A stretch of DNA of 64,000 nt from Cytospora piceicola (Eukaryota > Ascomycota > Sordariomycetes > Diaporthales > Cytosporaceae), in contig JALQBC010000008.1 of the NCBI GenBank assembly GCA_023375675.1, forward strand, positions 558,001-622,000. Reading direction: 5' to 3'. Positions within the stretch are counted from its first letter, which is position 1, and each line of letters starts with the position of its first letter. The notes beneath the pieces were generated by a model. The model was not told where the DNA came from. It was given only the letters and a program-made list of their open reading frames with translations, and searched no databases. Positions 1 through 10,961 of the stretch are shown one piece after another. Position numbers and translations under genes: made by a program.

Positions 1-1
1 G

Positions 2-256
2 GATAAAGAGGCATTTAACTACCGTGCGCATGATCTCTTTACCGAATATCGGGACCAGATTATTCAGTATGGCTGTAGCGCCGGCGTCTGGACACAGACC
101 ACGGATGTTGAAGGAGAAGTCAACGGATTACTTACCTATGATCGCAGGGGTAAGCGGATGTATGCTGAGCAGTGGCGGGCTGATATACAGAGTCTATACG
201 ATGCTGCGGCGGCAAGGGGTGGCTATAACAAGTCAAAGGAATCCAAGAGGGTCTAG
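2..256 (+). CDS. Glycoside hydrolase family 2 protein, C-terminal fragment
   Basis: This is the last 84 codons of a gene that begins outside the window; the frame is open from base 2 to a TAG at 254-256 and has no start codon. The peptide contains the stretch YGCSAGVWTQTTDVEGEVNG followed by LLTYDRRG, which I recognise as the end of the TIM-barrel domain of fungal GH2 enzymes (beta-galactosidase/beta-mannosidase-like proteins often annotated as hypothetical beta-galactosidase). The charged tail after it (SKESKRV) is short, so no extra C-terminal domain follows. GH2 enzymes hydrolyse beta-linked galactose, mannose or glucuronate ends by a retaining mechanism; substrate specificity cannot be inferred from this fragment. 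The family call rests on motif memory, not a search. Confidence 0.75.
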   Translation, partial: DKEAFNYRAHDLFTEYRDQIIQYGCSAGVWTQTTDVEGEVNGLLTYDRRGKRMYAEQWRADIQSLYDAAAARGGYNKSKESKRV

Positions 257-1817
257 ATATTTCCACCGCAGCAGAAGGGGGTGTTTTAGGAAGAGTGAGA
301 ACATATCCACAACTATGATAGAATCTTCATGATCACAGATATCCCTTTCCTCCATGTCAAAATATCGTGAATTTCCTCCAACAAGCTACGGTGATCCTCC
401 CTGCCATCAAGGAAGTGCAAGAAGCGCTGCTCCTCTGACCGCATGGTCACCAGGGCTCAGACATCTGCGCAAGAAACACCACTACGTCGTCCTGCTTGAC
501 AAGAAATCCAAACAGTCCAAAGTGGCTGAGTCTTGTCCACCTCTCAGCTATGGAAGGAGACCGCAACTGCACGTTGGTGCTCGACGTATCCCACCACTAC
601 CCCGGACCACAGCCCATGCATCCGGATCCACCTCGACTTTGGTCCACAGGACCACATTCTGCAGGTTGGAAGCTGTGTCGTAGCTGATCGCTAAGCCCTC
701 GTGCGTTTGCCATCCGACAAGGAGTGTGAGATTGAAGCTTGAGAAGGTGGGGAGGCATAAAAGGGTAAACTATTGGGCACAGTCAACGCTGGCTGGCGGG
801 GTGTCAGGGTGGTTCGCATCATTCACCAGCTTGTGGATCCCGTGCTTCGTGTGGGTGGCGGAGTTCGACGTTGGATCGGCCAATGTTCTTTCGAAGGGCG
901 CAGAGCAATGCGAATCCCGCCTGATATGGTATGGCATGAAGTTTGCGATGGCCTTGGACAAGTTGAATTGGTGGGGATCGTTCTGGCTCTTTCTTCGATG
1001 GTACGTTTTCACTCGTCAAAATGAGCTCAGCTACTGCATTATCACCACCAAGTGGGGAAGTTCTGCAAAGAATGATGAACAATCCACAGTTTTCCAGTCT
1101 CAACATATATAAAGCGGTGGTAGTTGTGGGAGTTATATGGCTGTTTCAGTCTCGGAAGATACCTAGGTAGTTACTATTTTTAAAATTCCCAACCTAGGTA
1201 CCAAACATTGCAAAACCTAGGTAAGTACTGGAGTGCCTACCAACCTACCTAGGTACCTACTTACTTAAGTAGGTACCAGGTAGGTAGGTAGGTACTGTAG
1301 GTATATAGCTGAAGTATCAAACAGGAGCGTCAATGGCTATCCGGCCCGCAACAGTGGCTTACTGCAGACCTGCATACATAAAAGCACCTGGGCATGTAGA
1401 GGTGTACTTAAGTACCTGGGTACTTAGGTACCCAGGTAGCTAGGCCTACAGGTCCGTATAGTCTACGGGTACCAGGAAGACTGGTTCCAGGCACCTGGAT
1501 ATCATATTTCCAGGCACTTAGAGGTGACCTGAAATCCCTGGCAGCCCGGTATCTGCCGGAATACCTCCTTAAGTAGGTACCTAGGTACCTAGGTACTTAC
1601 TACCTGCGCCCCCGACTCCGAATCAATGGAACACCCCTTTAAGACTCCGGTCTGCATTTGAAGTTAGGAAGAGCCATAACCCAAGAAGAACGAACTGGGT
1701 TATTCTTCCTGCAACTCATTCGTGGCTGTGGCTGTAGTTTACCCACATATTAACCTCCGTTCACCAGTTTCATCTGCTGCTCACAATACTAACGGCCAAA
1801 CCACTTTGATCGCCTGC
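257..1817. other. Intergenic, gene-free, microrepeat-rich
   Basis: No open frame here looks coding: the candidates are short, overlap one another on both strands and show no recognisable family. The part from about 1160 to 1605 is dominated by CCTAGGTA/ACTTAAGT microrepeats (see the repeat entry). The stretch 1620-1817 is the likely 5' region of the next gene. Confidence 0.6.
1160..1605. repeat. Dense CCTAGGTA / CTTAAGTA palindromic microrepeat cluster
   Basis: Three sub-clusters (about 1160-1310, 1405-1455 and 1560-1605) are built from overlapping copies of the self-complementary words CCTAGG, GGTACC and CTTAAG joined as TAGGTACCTAGGTA-like strings. The same words recur singly through the rest of the window, always outside genes. 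No flanking terminal repeats or transposase are seen. Confidence 0.85.
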
Positions 1818-3220
1818 ATGGCTGGTAACAAGATGGAACCATTCGACCCCCTGCCAATGGATTGTGACGAGACTGTCGACGTCGATTTCCCTACTGCCGA
1901 CCAAGATCCGATTGACAGCTCAATTGGATACTGCCAGTTGCGAAGCGGTCGCCGAATCGTTAAGGCTAAGCACGAGAAATCGCGTTGTGGCGTGCGAAAG
2001 AAGAAAAGGAAGCGAGACCACAGCAAGCAGACCACTGTTGACACACCACAAGGAAAGCGGCAACGGCAGATCCAGCTTGCCATCACCAATGCAACTTACC
2101 TTTTCAATGGATCCGAGGTTAAGGACAACAAATCTTGTGTGGGTCAAAACCAACCAGAACACAACCAGAGGCTTACAGGGGAAGTCGTTCTACAAGCCCT
2201 GGCCGATCAGACACCAGGTCTCACTTTCCCATCACATCTTGCAAGCCCTTTCAGTAGCGAGGAGATCAAGGATCTTGCCAAGGCATTGGAGGACTACCGG
2301 GTCACGATCGCTCGCAAGGGTACGGCAATCCGATCTCCAGATGTGGCCAAGCTGTTAAAGACATTCACCCATGATGTCCTTTGCCTGCTCTCACGGATTA
2401 AAAAACGTCGCAGACGCTCCCCGCGTGGAAATCTGCTGTGGGATGCAATGTCCCAGTCCTTCAAAATCAAGGGGTCAAGACCTTGGCTGAGGGAAGCTGT
2501 CTTGAAGAAGTTGGATGAAATTTACGGAGTTGGCAAGGCGAAACATCTTCGCACTTTGCAAGCATTCAGCCATGCAATAGTGGCGCAAGGAAAGTGCCCC
2601 GAACTCGACTCGGTATGGTTACCCACGATCCCGTTCAACATGCTTGGTTCATATGACAGTCTTTTGTAGCACGCTCGGCTTTACCCTTAGCATTTTTTCT
2701 TCAGATTCCATTCAATTGTCCTTTCTGGTGTCGTAGTATTTACTGACTCTGAAGTTCTCAGGTTGTCGCATACGTCCGGCAAGATCTGGGAGAACCCCAC
2801 TACGGCCACATTGCTACACTTCGATCTCTCGTCGGTTACTTCGAGGCAGCGCGCACTCGATACCTCGATTCTATCAACAACAACTCCGGAAAAACAGCGC
2901 CCTATTTCCAGAGTGACGTCGACATGACGGGACTCAGCGGCGAAGCACAAATATTGCAGCCCCGTAGCGTGCCTCCCCGACCCCGAGATATGGAGTCTTC
3001 CGACGAGGAGAACGATGGAATTGGTGATAGCGGTGCGGAAGCCGACGTCGAGGACAACGTACAGGTCGAGGGCGAGTTGCTCCTTGGAAAGGACCGGGCG
3101 TTGATTCAGGCCTTGGACTTGTGGATAGAGCTGTCTAGAGCAGAGGAGCGGCAAGACGGCGTTGACGTTGACGTTGACGTTGACATGATGTCTGCCTTGG
3201 ATCTGGGACGTCGAAATTGA
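1818..3220 (+). CDS. Two-exon hypothetical nuclear-type basic/acidic protein
   Basis: Proposed exons are 1818-2612 and 2762-3220, joined in phase 0 across a 149-base intron (donor GTATGG, branch-like CTGAC at 2743, acceptor CTCAG), giving about 417 residues. The join was chosen because the downstream frame has no ATG at its beginning, stays open through an ordered-looking segment (VAYVRQDLGEPHYGHIATLR) and matches phase exactly; reading on through the intron stops at 2669. The upstream frame begins at a GTG, so the first ATG, at 1818, is used. The N-terminal third is basic with a clear nuclear-localisation-like cluster (KKKRKRDHSK and KRRRRSPRG), and the C-terminus is acidic and ends in an alternating Val-Asp run coded by a GTTGAC hexamer repeat. 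I do not recognise a family. A nuclear role is only an inference from the basic clusters. Confidence 0.6.
3159..3185 (+). repeat. In-frame GTTGAC hexanucleotide repeat
   Basis: Four uninterrupted GTTGAC copies inside the last exon of the preceding gene encode a (Val-Asp) run. Because the unit is six bases, length changes would keep the frame. Confidence 0.9.
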
Positions 3221-4039
3221 AGACAAGCAGGAGGGTCGGGTACCGGGCCAGTCTCCATCTTGACCCGGGGAAGCTCTGCTGGAGAACGACCGGGCCCTCG
3301 CCAGGTGAGGGTCATGCCACCAACTAAAAGCAGGGGGACAGGCAGACGGAAACTTCAGTTCAATTATGACCGCATGTCTCCTTTACAAGGTTGTCCAGAT
3401 TCCTAGAAGACATGAATGGCCTTTCATAGGCAAAACATGACGACGGTGACATTTGAAGCCAAATTGCCCCTGCTTCCAAGGTTGTCTGTCCTAAATGGTC
3501 CTACGGGCAGATTTAGACTACCTACCCAGGTAGGTACTTACTTAAGTAGGGAGTGGAAAACAGGGCACAAGGGAATAAAACGCTTTTTCATCGCTTGATA
3601 TTATCGCATTAGGTAGTATAAAAAGTCTTCCGGAACGCCTATTTCTCTTGAAAACCCGTTTGAACTTGGTCCAAAATGGTTCCATTGATTGTATTCTATT
3701 CCAATCCAAAATTTGCGCCCTCTTTCCTCGCCATCCGAACTTGTGCCTATCATAGGACTTCCGCTGAATTTTATGTACCCGTTAAGCGTCAATGCCCATT
3801 GGGTGCCTCCTAAAATCAGATGCACAATACCACCGTCATTTGACATTTGAAGTGAGCCAGCTGCAACGCGTAGCGCACGGACCCTCTTGAGTACGTACGG
3901 CAACGAGTTAAGTGGGTCGCGACAGCCTCGCGCTCCAACCTCGTCATCAACGTCTCGAGGACCGGTTCGCCTGAAACTTTCTCCAATACTGCGCACATCT
4001 CAGTCTTTTACAAACCCGGACAGTCGAGATTCTCTCATA
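3221..4039. other. Intergenic region, no supported gene
   Basis: It contains one microrepeat cluster (about 3518-3551, CCTACCCAGGTAGGTACTT and TTAAGTAGG). A minus-strand open frame covers 3601-3996 but is unsupported (see rejected items). The end is the presumed 5' leader of the F-box gene; the frame upstream of 4040 is open back to 3851 but has no ATG. Confidence 0.5.
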
Positions 4040-6456
4040 ATGCGACTTGTATCGACTCATCACGAGGTCGCGGGCGGTACTCGAGACATCCTCCCAGAAA
4101 TCGGGAGCATATCGAGCGATGTCAGCTTCATCGCAGCACCTGAGGAACCCGAGCCACGAGACTGCCTTTCCTTTCCCGCCATGGAGCGAGGAAGATCTAC
4201 TTTCATCGGAAACGGGGCTTTTGTGAGTACATCAACTATTGATCAATCCGCTTCGTGTCACTGACCATTCGCCTCGCTCAGGTCGCCGCGCCACCTCATT
4301 CCTTCCTATCGAATAACGCGCGAAAGGTCAACTCCAGTAGTAGAATGATGGCCTGCGATCGAGATACCAAGGCTTGGTGGACCAAGTGGGACGACAAGAA
4401 TATAACAAGCAATGCCGCAAGCGAGCATTGCACCACCACGGGATTGAACCGCAGCCAACGCCAGATCATCGAGGGGAATATGGGACCAGCAGCGTTTGGT
4501 CCTCCTAAGCACATCACAAAACTCTCGAGACAAAACCGTTGTCGCAACTACACCAACCTCAATCCGATCAAATCAAGTTTTGGCTTGTATCAAGACAGCG
4601 AGGAGACAGTGGACGAGGCTTTGACTTGTACACTCGTTGGCCACTATTCCAGCGCCTCGCCTGGCGATGTTGCAACCTCGATGGAGCCGTACTCGGGAGC
4701 CTGCTACTCGGAAGATGAATTCTGGGGAGACGATGGTTCCGATGGTGACGCCTCTGCAGTCGAGGAGTTCGGTAACGCTGAATACAGCTTCAGTGACGTG
4801 GACCTGAGCGATGTGGAGACATTCGATGTGGAGACACTCGACGAGGACTCAGTTGAGGTGGACTACCCCTCTGATGAAGAGAACTCGACAGTGCCAGCAT
4901 CGGATGGAGAGTTAGTTGATGATGTCGATGATTCAATGGACGACTTTGATTCAGAGGATTCGCATGCAAGAATTTCGTCCAGACGGCCACCCGACAGAGA
5001 GGCCACGGTTGTTGCCCCTCTAATTCTGTTGTCATCTCTAATCCCTGGGAAGAGGCGGCCATCTGGCGGAGAGATTGGGGTTGTCGCCCCTCCGTCTTTG
5101 TCTTTATCTCGAATCCCTGAAGAACTTCCATTTTTGGTACACAATGAGCGCCTCTCTGCGCAATTGCGTACCCAGAACCCCTGGCGGACACTTCAGCATT
5201 ATTATCCTCCCCAAAAGAGAACGACCGATGCAGGCCCCTGCTTTCCGATTCATGATCTACCCATCGAGCTTCTCTGCATGATTGCGAAACGTCTCCCTGC
5301 CGAGTCCGCTGCGAGCTTCACGCTGTCCAGCAAGCGAACTTATATGGCATTGGGAACACGATACCTCAAGATTTCGGACAAATCCAGCCTATGGAAGTTC
5401 CTTCTGTTGATCGAACCGGAGTTCCAGGAATTGTTCGCCTGTTGCATCTGTCTAAAGCTTCACCGGCCTCCGACCAGCCAAAGGACCGGTGTTCCCAGGT
5501 GTATTGAAATGTGGTCGTATGTAAGGGATACCAGGCTGCCTGCGTCTGTTACGTCAGGGCTCGTCAAGATGGTCGGACGGAAGCACTTCGAGAATCCACG
5601 ACTATGCCAAGAGTATCTGTCTTGGGCGGCTGAATCTACCATAAAGACGACGAGACATATCAAGGTTGCGCAACACATTAATCCCCGAATGATGGACGGC
5701 AACTTGTTGATCAGGACGGAGACCTATGTCCACCCATTCAAGGACGGCGAGCTCAGATACCGCTCTCTCTACGAACTTTTCCGTCTGCTCGAAGACTACC
5801 GGCACGTCGAGGAAAGGCTCTCCGACATATGCGCTCATCGTAGCTGGGAGCAATCACTTTTTGTCACTGAGAAGCAGAAATCCTTGATCCATGATTCACT
5901 CGCAACCGAACGCAACCAGGTCGTCCCCAACTGGCTCAGGAGGGCAGTCCTTCCTCGCCGAATGGAAACCATGCTTCGGCAGACCCACCTATCCGCCGAA
6001 ACGTCTTCCCCAAGTTCCGTCGACGAAAGAGTCCGCAGCTGCGACCAATGTGCCACGGACTATTCCACCACGGCATGTGATGTTGCTGGCGTCGGAAGGT
6101 GCATTGTCTTCACGACCTGGAAGGACCTCGGTGGCGTCCGCCCTGGTCAGCAGGACAAGTGGGACGCTATCTTCACGGAAGACACCTCGTGTAAAGGCAG
6201 ATATCCGAAGGAGAAGGCCCAGTGTGTGTGGCCGCCGCCTGAGACATATCTGACTTTCCAGGATTTAGAGATCCCGAAGTTCAAGAGGCCCAGTAGCATT
6301 TTCCATCGATACAAGCCTGTACCCGATCGGAAGATGCTTCGAGACCTCACCCGCCGTCCAAAGGGAGGCCTATACCGGAATGACGATGATGAATACCCGA
6401 CTACTGCGATTGGTGCGGACACAGACATGGGAGATGATGTGTACCACATTTGGTGA
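4040..6456 (+). CDS. F-box domain protein with acidic low-complexity region
   Basis: Exons 4040-4222 and 4282-6456 are separated by a 59-base intron (donor GTGAGT, branch CTGAC, acceptor CAG) in phase 0, giving about 785 residues. The start is the first ATG in the open frame; an additional upstream exon is possible. Residues roughly 200-290 are strongly acidic (Asp/Glu/Ser). An F-box-like segment, LPIELLCMIAKRLPAESAAS, lies near residue 385, followed by Cys pairs (CCICLKLH and SCDQCATDY) that could bind zinc. F-box proteins usually recruit substrates to an SCF ubiquitin ligase through Skp1; that role is known for the family and not shown here. Between the acidic region and the F-box lies an imperfect 24-residue tandem duplication. 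It is followed by about 1.2 kb without a gene. Confidence 0.8.
4981..5124 (+). repeat. Imperfect 72-base tandem duplication inside the F-box gene
   Basis: Unit 1 (4981-5052) and unit 2 (5053-5124) align without gaps at their beginnings (AGACGGCCA versus AGGCGGCCA), middles (GTTGTTGCCCCTC versus GTTGTCGCCCCTC) and ends (TCTAATCCCTG versus TCGAATCCCTG). Each encodes 24 residues with the shared pattern RRP...VVAP...S..IP. The unit length is a multiple of three, so the frame is kept. Confidence 0.85.
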
Positions 6457-7662
6457 TCGCTCTTTGTGGAAGTGGCGGTTGTGGCTACTGGAAGCCTGGA
6501 ATGCCGGCTGGAGGGAAGGAAACCTTGGAAGAGATACGGTGATGCTGCTCTAGCTACATGAACCCATTTATAGCAAACATGCGAAGATTTCGGAGCACGT
6601 CTTACTGTTGTATACAATGCACCGGGTTTGATCATGAGTGAATTAACAATGGCAGAGTGTCGCTGTGAAGTCACTTTTGCTTAACCAGCTCGCGTAAGTG
6701 CCCCCTATGCTGACCTCCGTGCGTGTGGATAGTATGAAAGGAAGATAGATCTGGATGGATGAACGCACCTGACACGCTCGGACCCTGTAGAGCCGGATAC
6801 CATTCCTAACCGGATACCATTCCTTGCTTCCCATGTTACTAATTGTTGTAGATTGAAGGTAAATTGGGATTAATGCACTCGGACTAAGTACTAGACCTTG
6901 CATTTTGAGTAAGCGTGACCGCGGACAGTTCACTTGAAGGGTGACCTGGTACTAAGTATGTAGATGGAAACAATGAGGTACGAGGAGGTATCAGATTCCG
7001 TATGACGGGTTAGAAAGCAGGTACATCGATCAAAGATATAAGCTTTATGTATGTCTAAACAATAATGACATCACTTGGCTCTGTGGTGATTCCTTTTCTT
7101 TTGGTTTCTTTCACTCTTTTTGTTTTGTTTTCGTCTTATACTCTTGCTAGGGGGCACGCATGTCGACCGGTGTCTCCTATTTACAAGGTACTTGATATTT
7201 ATATTCCACATGTACCTACCTATGTAGGTAGGTCAACATGTGTTGGAAAGTGGTAGACTCACACTAAGAGCCTGACGGACCGTTTTGTGTGGTAAGACTT
7301 GAAATACAAGGCTGAAATGCGCACGCTATAGCAAAGTGAGATGTCGCGGATATTTCTCAACTGTTTGGTGTCAAATCATCAGCCAAACCGAAGTGACATA
7401 GTATCGGGGCTGGATTTAGTTCAGTATAACAGCGTTTCCAACTTCTTCCTCACTTTTCTGTTTCTTTGATGCTTCTCTCCACATAAATATCAAAACCAAC
7501 ATATCTTTTGACTTCAAATTTCAGGTCACAGCCTCGTACCTTCGGGTCTAAATAAATCTTCTGCACAGGCAAATACCAAAATCGAGCCCTAAATTATACC
7601 AAGAACCTTTCTAGACCAACTAGAACCACCCCGCCCGTTCTGCACAGCTTCACCGAACCAAG
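6457..7662. other. Intergenic region
   Basis: No convincing gene. It holds a 15-base direct repeat (CCGGATACCATTCCT at 6793 and 6810) and an isolated microrepeat at about 7211-7232 (TACCTACCTATGTAGGTAGG). The stretch 7560-7662 is the leader of the broken gene that follows. Confidence 0.5.
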
Positions 7663-8408
7663 ATGGACTACGAAAAGGGAAACAATATTGCCAAGAAGAA
7701 GGCGTGGAAGGACCAGCTCGCCGTCCTGGACACGCAGTGAGGCTGGGATACTGCGGCCAATTTGAACAGGGCAGTCGAAGCCGACAGCGAAGGACAGGGT
7801 TGCAGGTTGGCCGCCCAAATGAAGACCACCTGGAAATTGGACCAAAGACACCACTGCGAGAAGTTCTTTTCCTCGGTTATCAGGACGACAACAAGAGCGC
7901 GATTATAGATGAGGACGATGAGGAACACTACAGCACAGTCGAGGATACCGACGACCTTGACGATACTATCAAGCCGCTCTCGTGGAGCAGGCATGGGGAT
8001 CACAGCGGTACCTGTGCCCACGAGAACACAAGAAGTCGGAGCGCCAGGGCCCTAGCAGACGTCGAGCTAGCAGCCCCTTGGGTCATGGACTACGTCGAAC
8101 ACCGGTTCGGGCCGACGTTCCTGTACGAAGATCACTGTTTCTGCCACGAGTGGCTGGTGGATGATGGGTAGCAGAGACATCAGACGGCACGGATAAATTA
8201 CGCCCGATACGGGACATGTCTCCCGCAAGACGCGTGTGCTCTGCGGGAGTATCCGCAGGCTGATATGCTGGGGACCGAGAATGTCAATAAGCCAATTTTG
8301 ACGGTCAAGACGCCTGATGGAGAGATGCTATATCCACATGATGAGAGGGAGTGGCCGTGGTCGTTCCTCTCTTGCACACCGAGCCCGACGCCTGAGACCC
8401 GGCTTTGA
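7663..8408 (+). pseudogene. Degenerate unknown gene (stops and frame change)
   Basis: An ATG at 7663 opens a coding-like frame that meets TGA at 7738-7740, then continues as plausible protein (GWDTAANLNRAVEADSEGQG) until about 7900. From about 7860 a second frame carries coding-like sequence with an acidic stretch (DEDDEEHYSTVEDTDDLDD) and continues past a TAG at 8169-8171 through YARYGTCLPQDACALREYPQ to a TGA at 8406-8408. The pieces read as one gene broken by two nonsense codons and one frame change. Small introns could explain part of this, but I found no consistent splice solution. Function is unknown. A C16 tract and an AT-rich block follow directly, which suits a decaying locus. Confidence 0.35.
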
Positions 8409-8413
8409 CCTCG

Positions 8414-8429
8414 CCCCCCCCCCCCCCCC
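8414..8429 (+). repeat. C16 homopolymer
   Basis: Sixteen consecutive C between the broken gene and the AT-rich block. Comparable C or G tracts recur in intergenic DNA at 21140, 56941, 57859 and 60890. Confidence 0.9.
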
Positions 8430-8494
8430 GACGCGACGCGATGTGGTGAAGCGGTAGGGCGAATGTGGTCTGTGTCTGACATCAAGAAGGTGTT

Positions 8495-8725
8495 ATAGTT
8501 TATAAGTATACTTAGCTATGTAGAAAGTAAAAAAGATAAAGACTTTATTTTTATTATATACTATATACTATACCGTTACTATTATATATGGTAAATATAT
8601 ATATAAATATGATATACCTTAATAAACTATATTACTTATATAACAGTAGCTTAATATAGCTAATCAGATTAGATCTTAAAAATACGCTAGTTAAGTCAGG
8701 TTAGAGATACTATGTTAACTAACTG
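8495..8725. repeat. AT-rich block, RIP-like relic
   Basis: About 230 bases made almost only of A and T, crowded with TATA, TAATA and ATATAT words, with abrupt borders against GC-balanced flanks. High TpA and scarce CpA/CpG are what repeat-induced point mutation leaves in ascomycetes. No coding remnant or terminal repeat is visible, so the source element cannot be named. Confidence 0.6.
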
Positions 8726-8745
8726 TATACCTCGCCACCACATTT

Positions 8746-10563
8746 TTAACATAGGACACACCATGGCGTTGTGGCAACGTTCATTCCGCCATGCCCGCAA
8801 CGACACTTGCAGCCAGTCAGCAAGGAGAAAATTTTGAAATAGCCTATCGTAAGGAGGTCGGACTTACACATGACCATAGGTAAAGGAACCCCCTGTCTCC
8901 CACAGTTCTATGTTGCTCTGTATGGCAATTCGTGCAGCGCGCGTGCCTACCAGGGGCATAGAAAACTGACATATCTTCAAGCTCGCTCTTGGATGTTATC
9001 AGGTTGATCTCGTCCTTGCTAGGTCCTTCTTCCGGCTCGCCCTTGGCTGCTGAATCGTCGATTTCGTTATCAACATGTTCTTGGTCATCGACATCATCTT
9101 GTTCCGTCTCACTTTCGGTTGCTCCCAAATCGAGTTCCACATCGCTATCGTCTTCATTCATATTTGGCAAGACAAAGAGCGCCAATTGCTCCAGGTGATT
9201 CCCGACATGGGATTGATATTGACGACTTGTTTTGATCTCAACCTCGCAACACACCGGACACTTCCCTTCCACTCGGCTTATATCGATTCGACTGCAGGAA
9301 TTTACCAGAATGTTGATACTGTCTGGTAACCCATGCGTCTTGTGACTTTCGATTATATGGCGGCGGAAGCTCGTAGAAGTATCGAGTGGATTCGAGCAGC
9401 CATTGAATGGACAGTAAAACATTCGACAGTGTTCAAGTGTATGACAAACCAGTCTTTGCGTCTCTGAAATTCTCGATTGGGAAGAGAGCATGATTCCGCA
9501 AGGCAGACGTACGGCTGTAAGTCTGCAAAGACATGCCGCCTGTGTTGCAATTACATTAGTGAATTTGTTACTGCTCTTCCTATCCTCCATTTGACTCACT
9601 TCCAATGGTACCTGTCCTCGATTTCAACAGGTAGCCGGCAATATGGACACTGAAACGGACCATCGACATATGCCGAAGGTATGCGTGGCACACGTAGATC
9701 GACCGTGCCGGCGGTCGAAGGTGCGTACGAAGTCGCAGATATCTCTGAGATATCATCCCTGATTAGGTCATGATGGATCCCGTCGGCGTCACTCTTGTCT
9801 TTCGGTATCCAAGACGCTTCGGTTGTGACCCCGCTTCTACTTTCACCGGCATGGCTCTCGTCGTCCAATCCTTCGTTGAGTCGTGAGTCGTGACTTTCTC
9901 GGTATCGGAAGAAAAGTCGTCGATGAGTCAAGGCCTTTCCCAGCCTTGTTCTAACCTGTTCAGGAAGCCTGGGGAATTTGTTCCGTACATGATCCACGTT
10001 ACTCGCCAGAAAATAATCCACCAGCCCAGGCTCCCTTCCCAAAAATTGCTCATGAGGTGCGGGATGCCTTATAGTAAGTGAAAGTCTCATCAAACGATCA
10101 ACTGAGCTCTTAATTTGATCAAGGGCTAGTGTGACTTCATCTTTTTGGAATTCATCATCGTCCTGAAAGTACGCGGCCAGGTCTGCATCGATTTCCCCGC
10201 CATGGCCGAAGTCTTCAGGCGCAGAGCCTTTCTGAGCAGTGGTATATGCTATGGTTCGTTAGCTGATTTGATACCCAGGCAACGAAGATTGATCTCCGAC
10301 TACTCACCTTCTCGAAGTAGAGCGCATAAGTCCTCGAGCAGCGATACAACATGATTGCGAAGTGTTGATGCGCCGCTCAGCCGGTATTCTAAAGATCGAT
10401 GGCCGTAAGAGTGGCGAGCCCCGAGACTGCCGGCCCATATTTTGAACCTAGATAGATGCGACTGAGCTGCGCTTAGACTTTCAGGGGGCAGTATGTCTGT
10501 GCTGCTTATCAAGTCCCTGAACGACTTCAGAATGCTGGAGACTAGCTTCGGAATCTCTAACAT
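8746..10563 (-). CDS. C2H2 zinc-finger protein (fungal NLR-associated type), one apparent frameshift
   Basis: Four exons fit on the minus strand: 10563-10308, 10248-9600, 9539-8868 and 8805-8746, with introns of 59, 60 and 62 bases, all GT..AG and phase-consistent only if one base is missing in exon 3. The ATG at 10563 starts an N-terminal helical domain (SLSAAQSHLSRFKIWAGSLG), followed by a conserved segment (SSVDRLMRLSLTIRHPAPHE). Exon 3 carries zinc-binding Cys/His pairs: CPYC at the exon 2 end, then CLAESC, CPFNGC with FRRHIIESH, and CPVCCEVEIKTSRQYQSHVGNH. Exon 4 supplies a CRCGHGGMN knuckle completing WSC-C. The reading frame must change near 9443-9450, between RRKDWF and HTLEHCRMFYC. 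With one base added the total length is divisible by three (about 545 codons), so either the gene is newly broken or the assembly lost a base. It is divergent from the DUF7580 gene, with 398 bases between. Confidence 0.75.
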
Positions 10564-10961
10564 AGTTTCCGGTATTCAGAACCAGGGAACTTTGGGATTG
10601 GGTGTGTCTCGCACGGCTTAGGTGAAGGGAAGGTCAAACGCGGTCATTGAGAACATAATGTGATGAAGGTACAATTAGTTATCAGCGTCTCTAAATAAAG
10701 GTTGTACTGGGTATCAACAAGGTGGGGCTCGTCCTATCACACCGCCGATACTGCAATGCAGTCCTGATGAACGCACGTCTATTGGTGCCCGCTTGTTGCC
10801 TGCATCATTGGTTGCAACGGCAATATCAGGGGTCAACTGGTTTCAACCGAACTTGCATTTGGCGCAACCGGATGTTGAAATATCGACTTTCTCCTAGGTC
10901 GTTCAAGCCCTCGCGACATCAGCAACTCCCTTAAATCAAGACTCGGTGCTCCAAGGCCTGA
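10564..10961. promoter_or_regulatory. Shared divergent promoter region
   Basis: These 398 bases separate the starts of the zinc-finger gene (minus) and the DUF7580 gene (plus), so they must hold both core promoters. I see no clear TATA box or CT-rich leader. Confidence 0.5.

Noticed and set aside
724..1112. Plus-strand open frame of about 128 codons
   Set aside because: Composition is Trp-rich and random-like, three other frames are open over the same bases, and no domain is visible.
3601..3996. Minus-strand open frame of 131 codons
   Set aside because: Part looks protein-like, but the frame overlaps the leader of the F-box gene, has no recognised motif and no splice partner. It is kept out until a search supports it.
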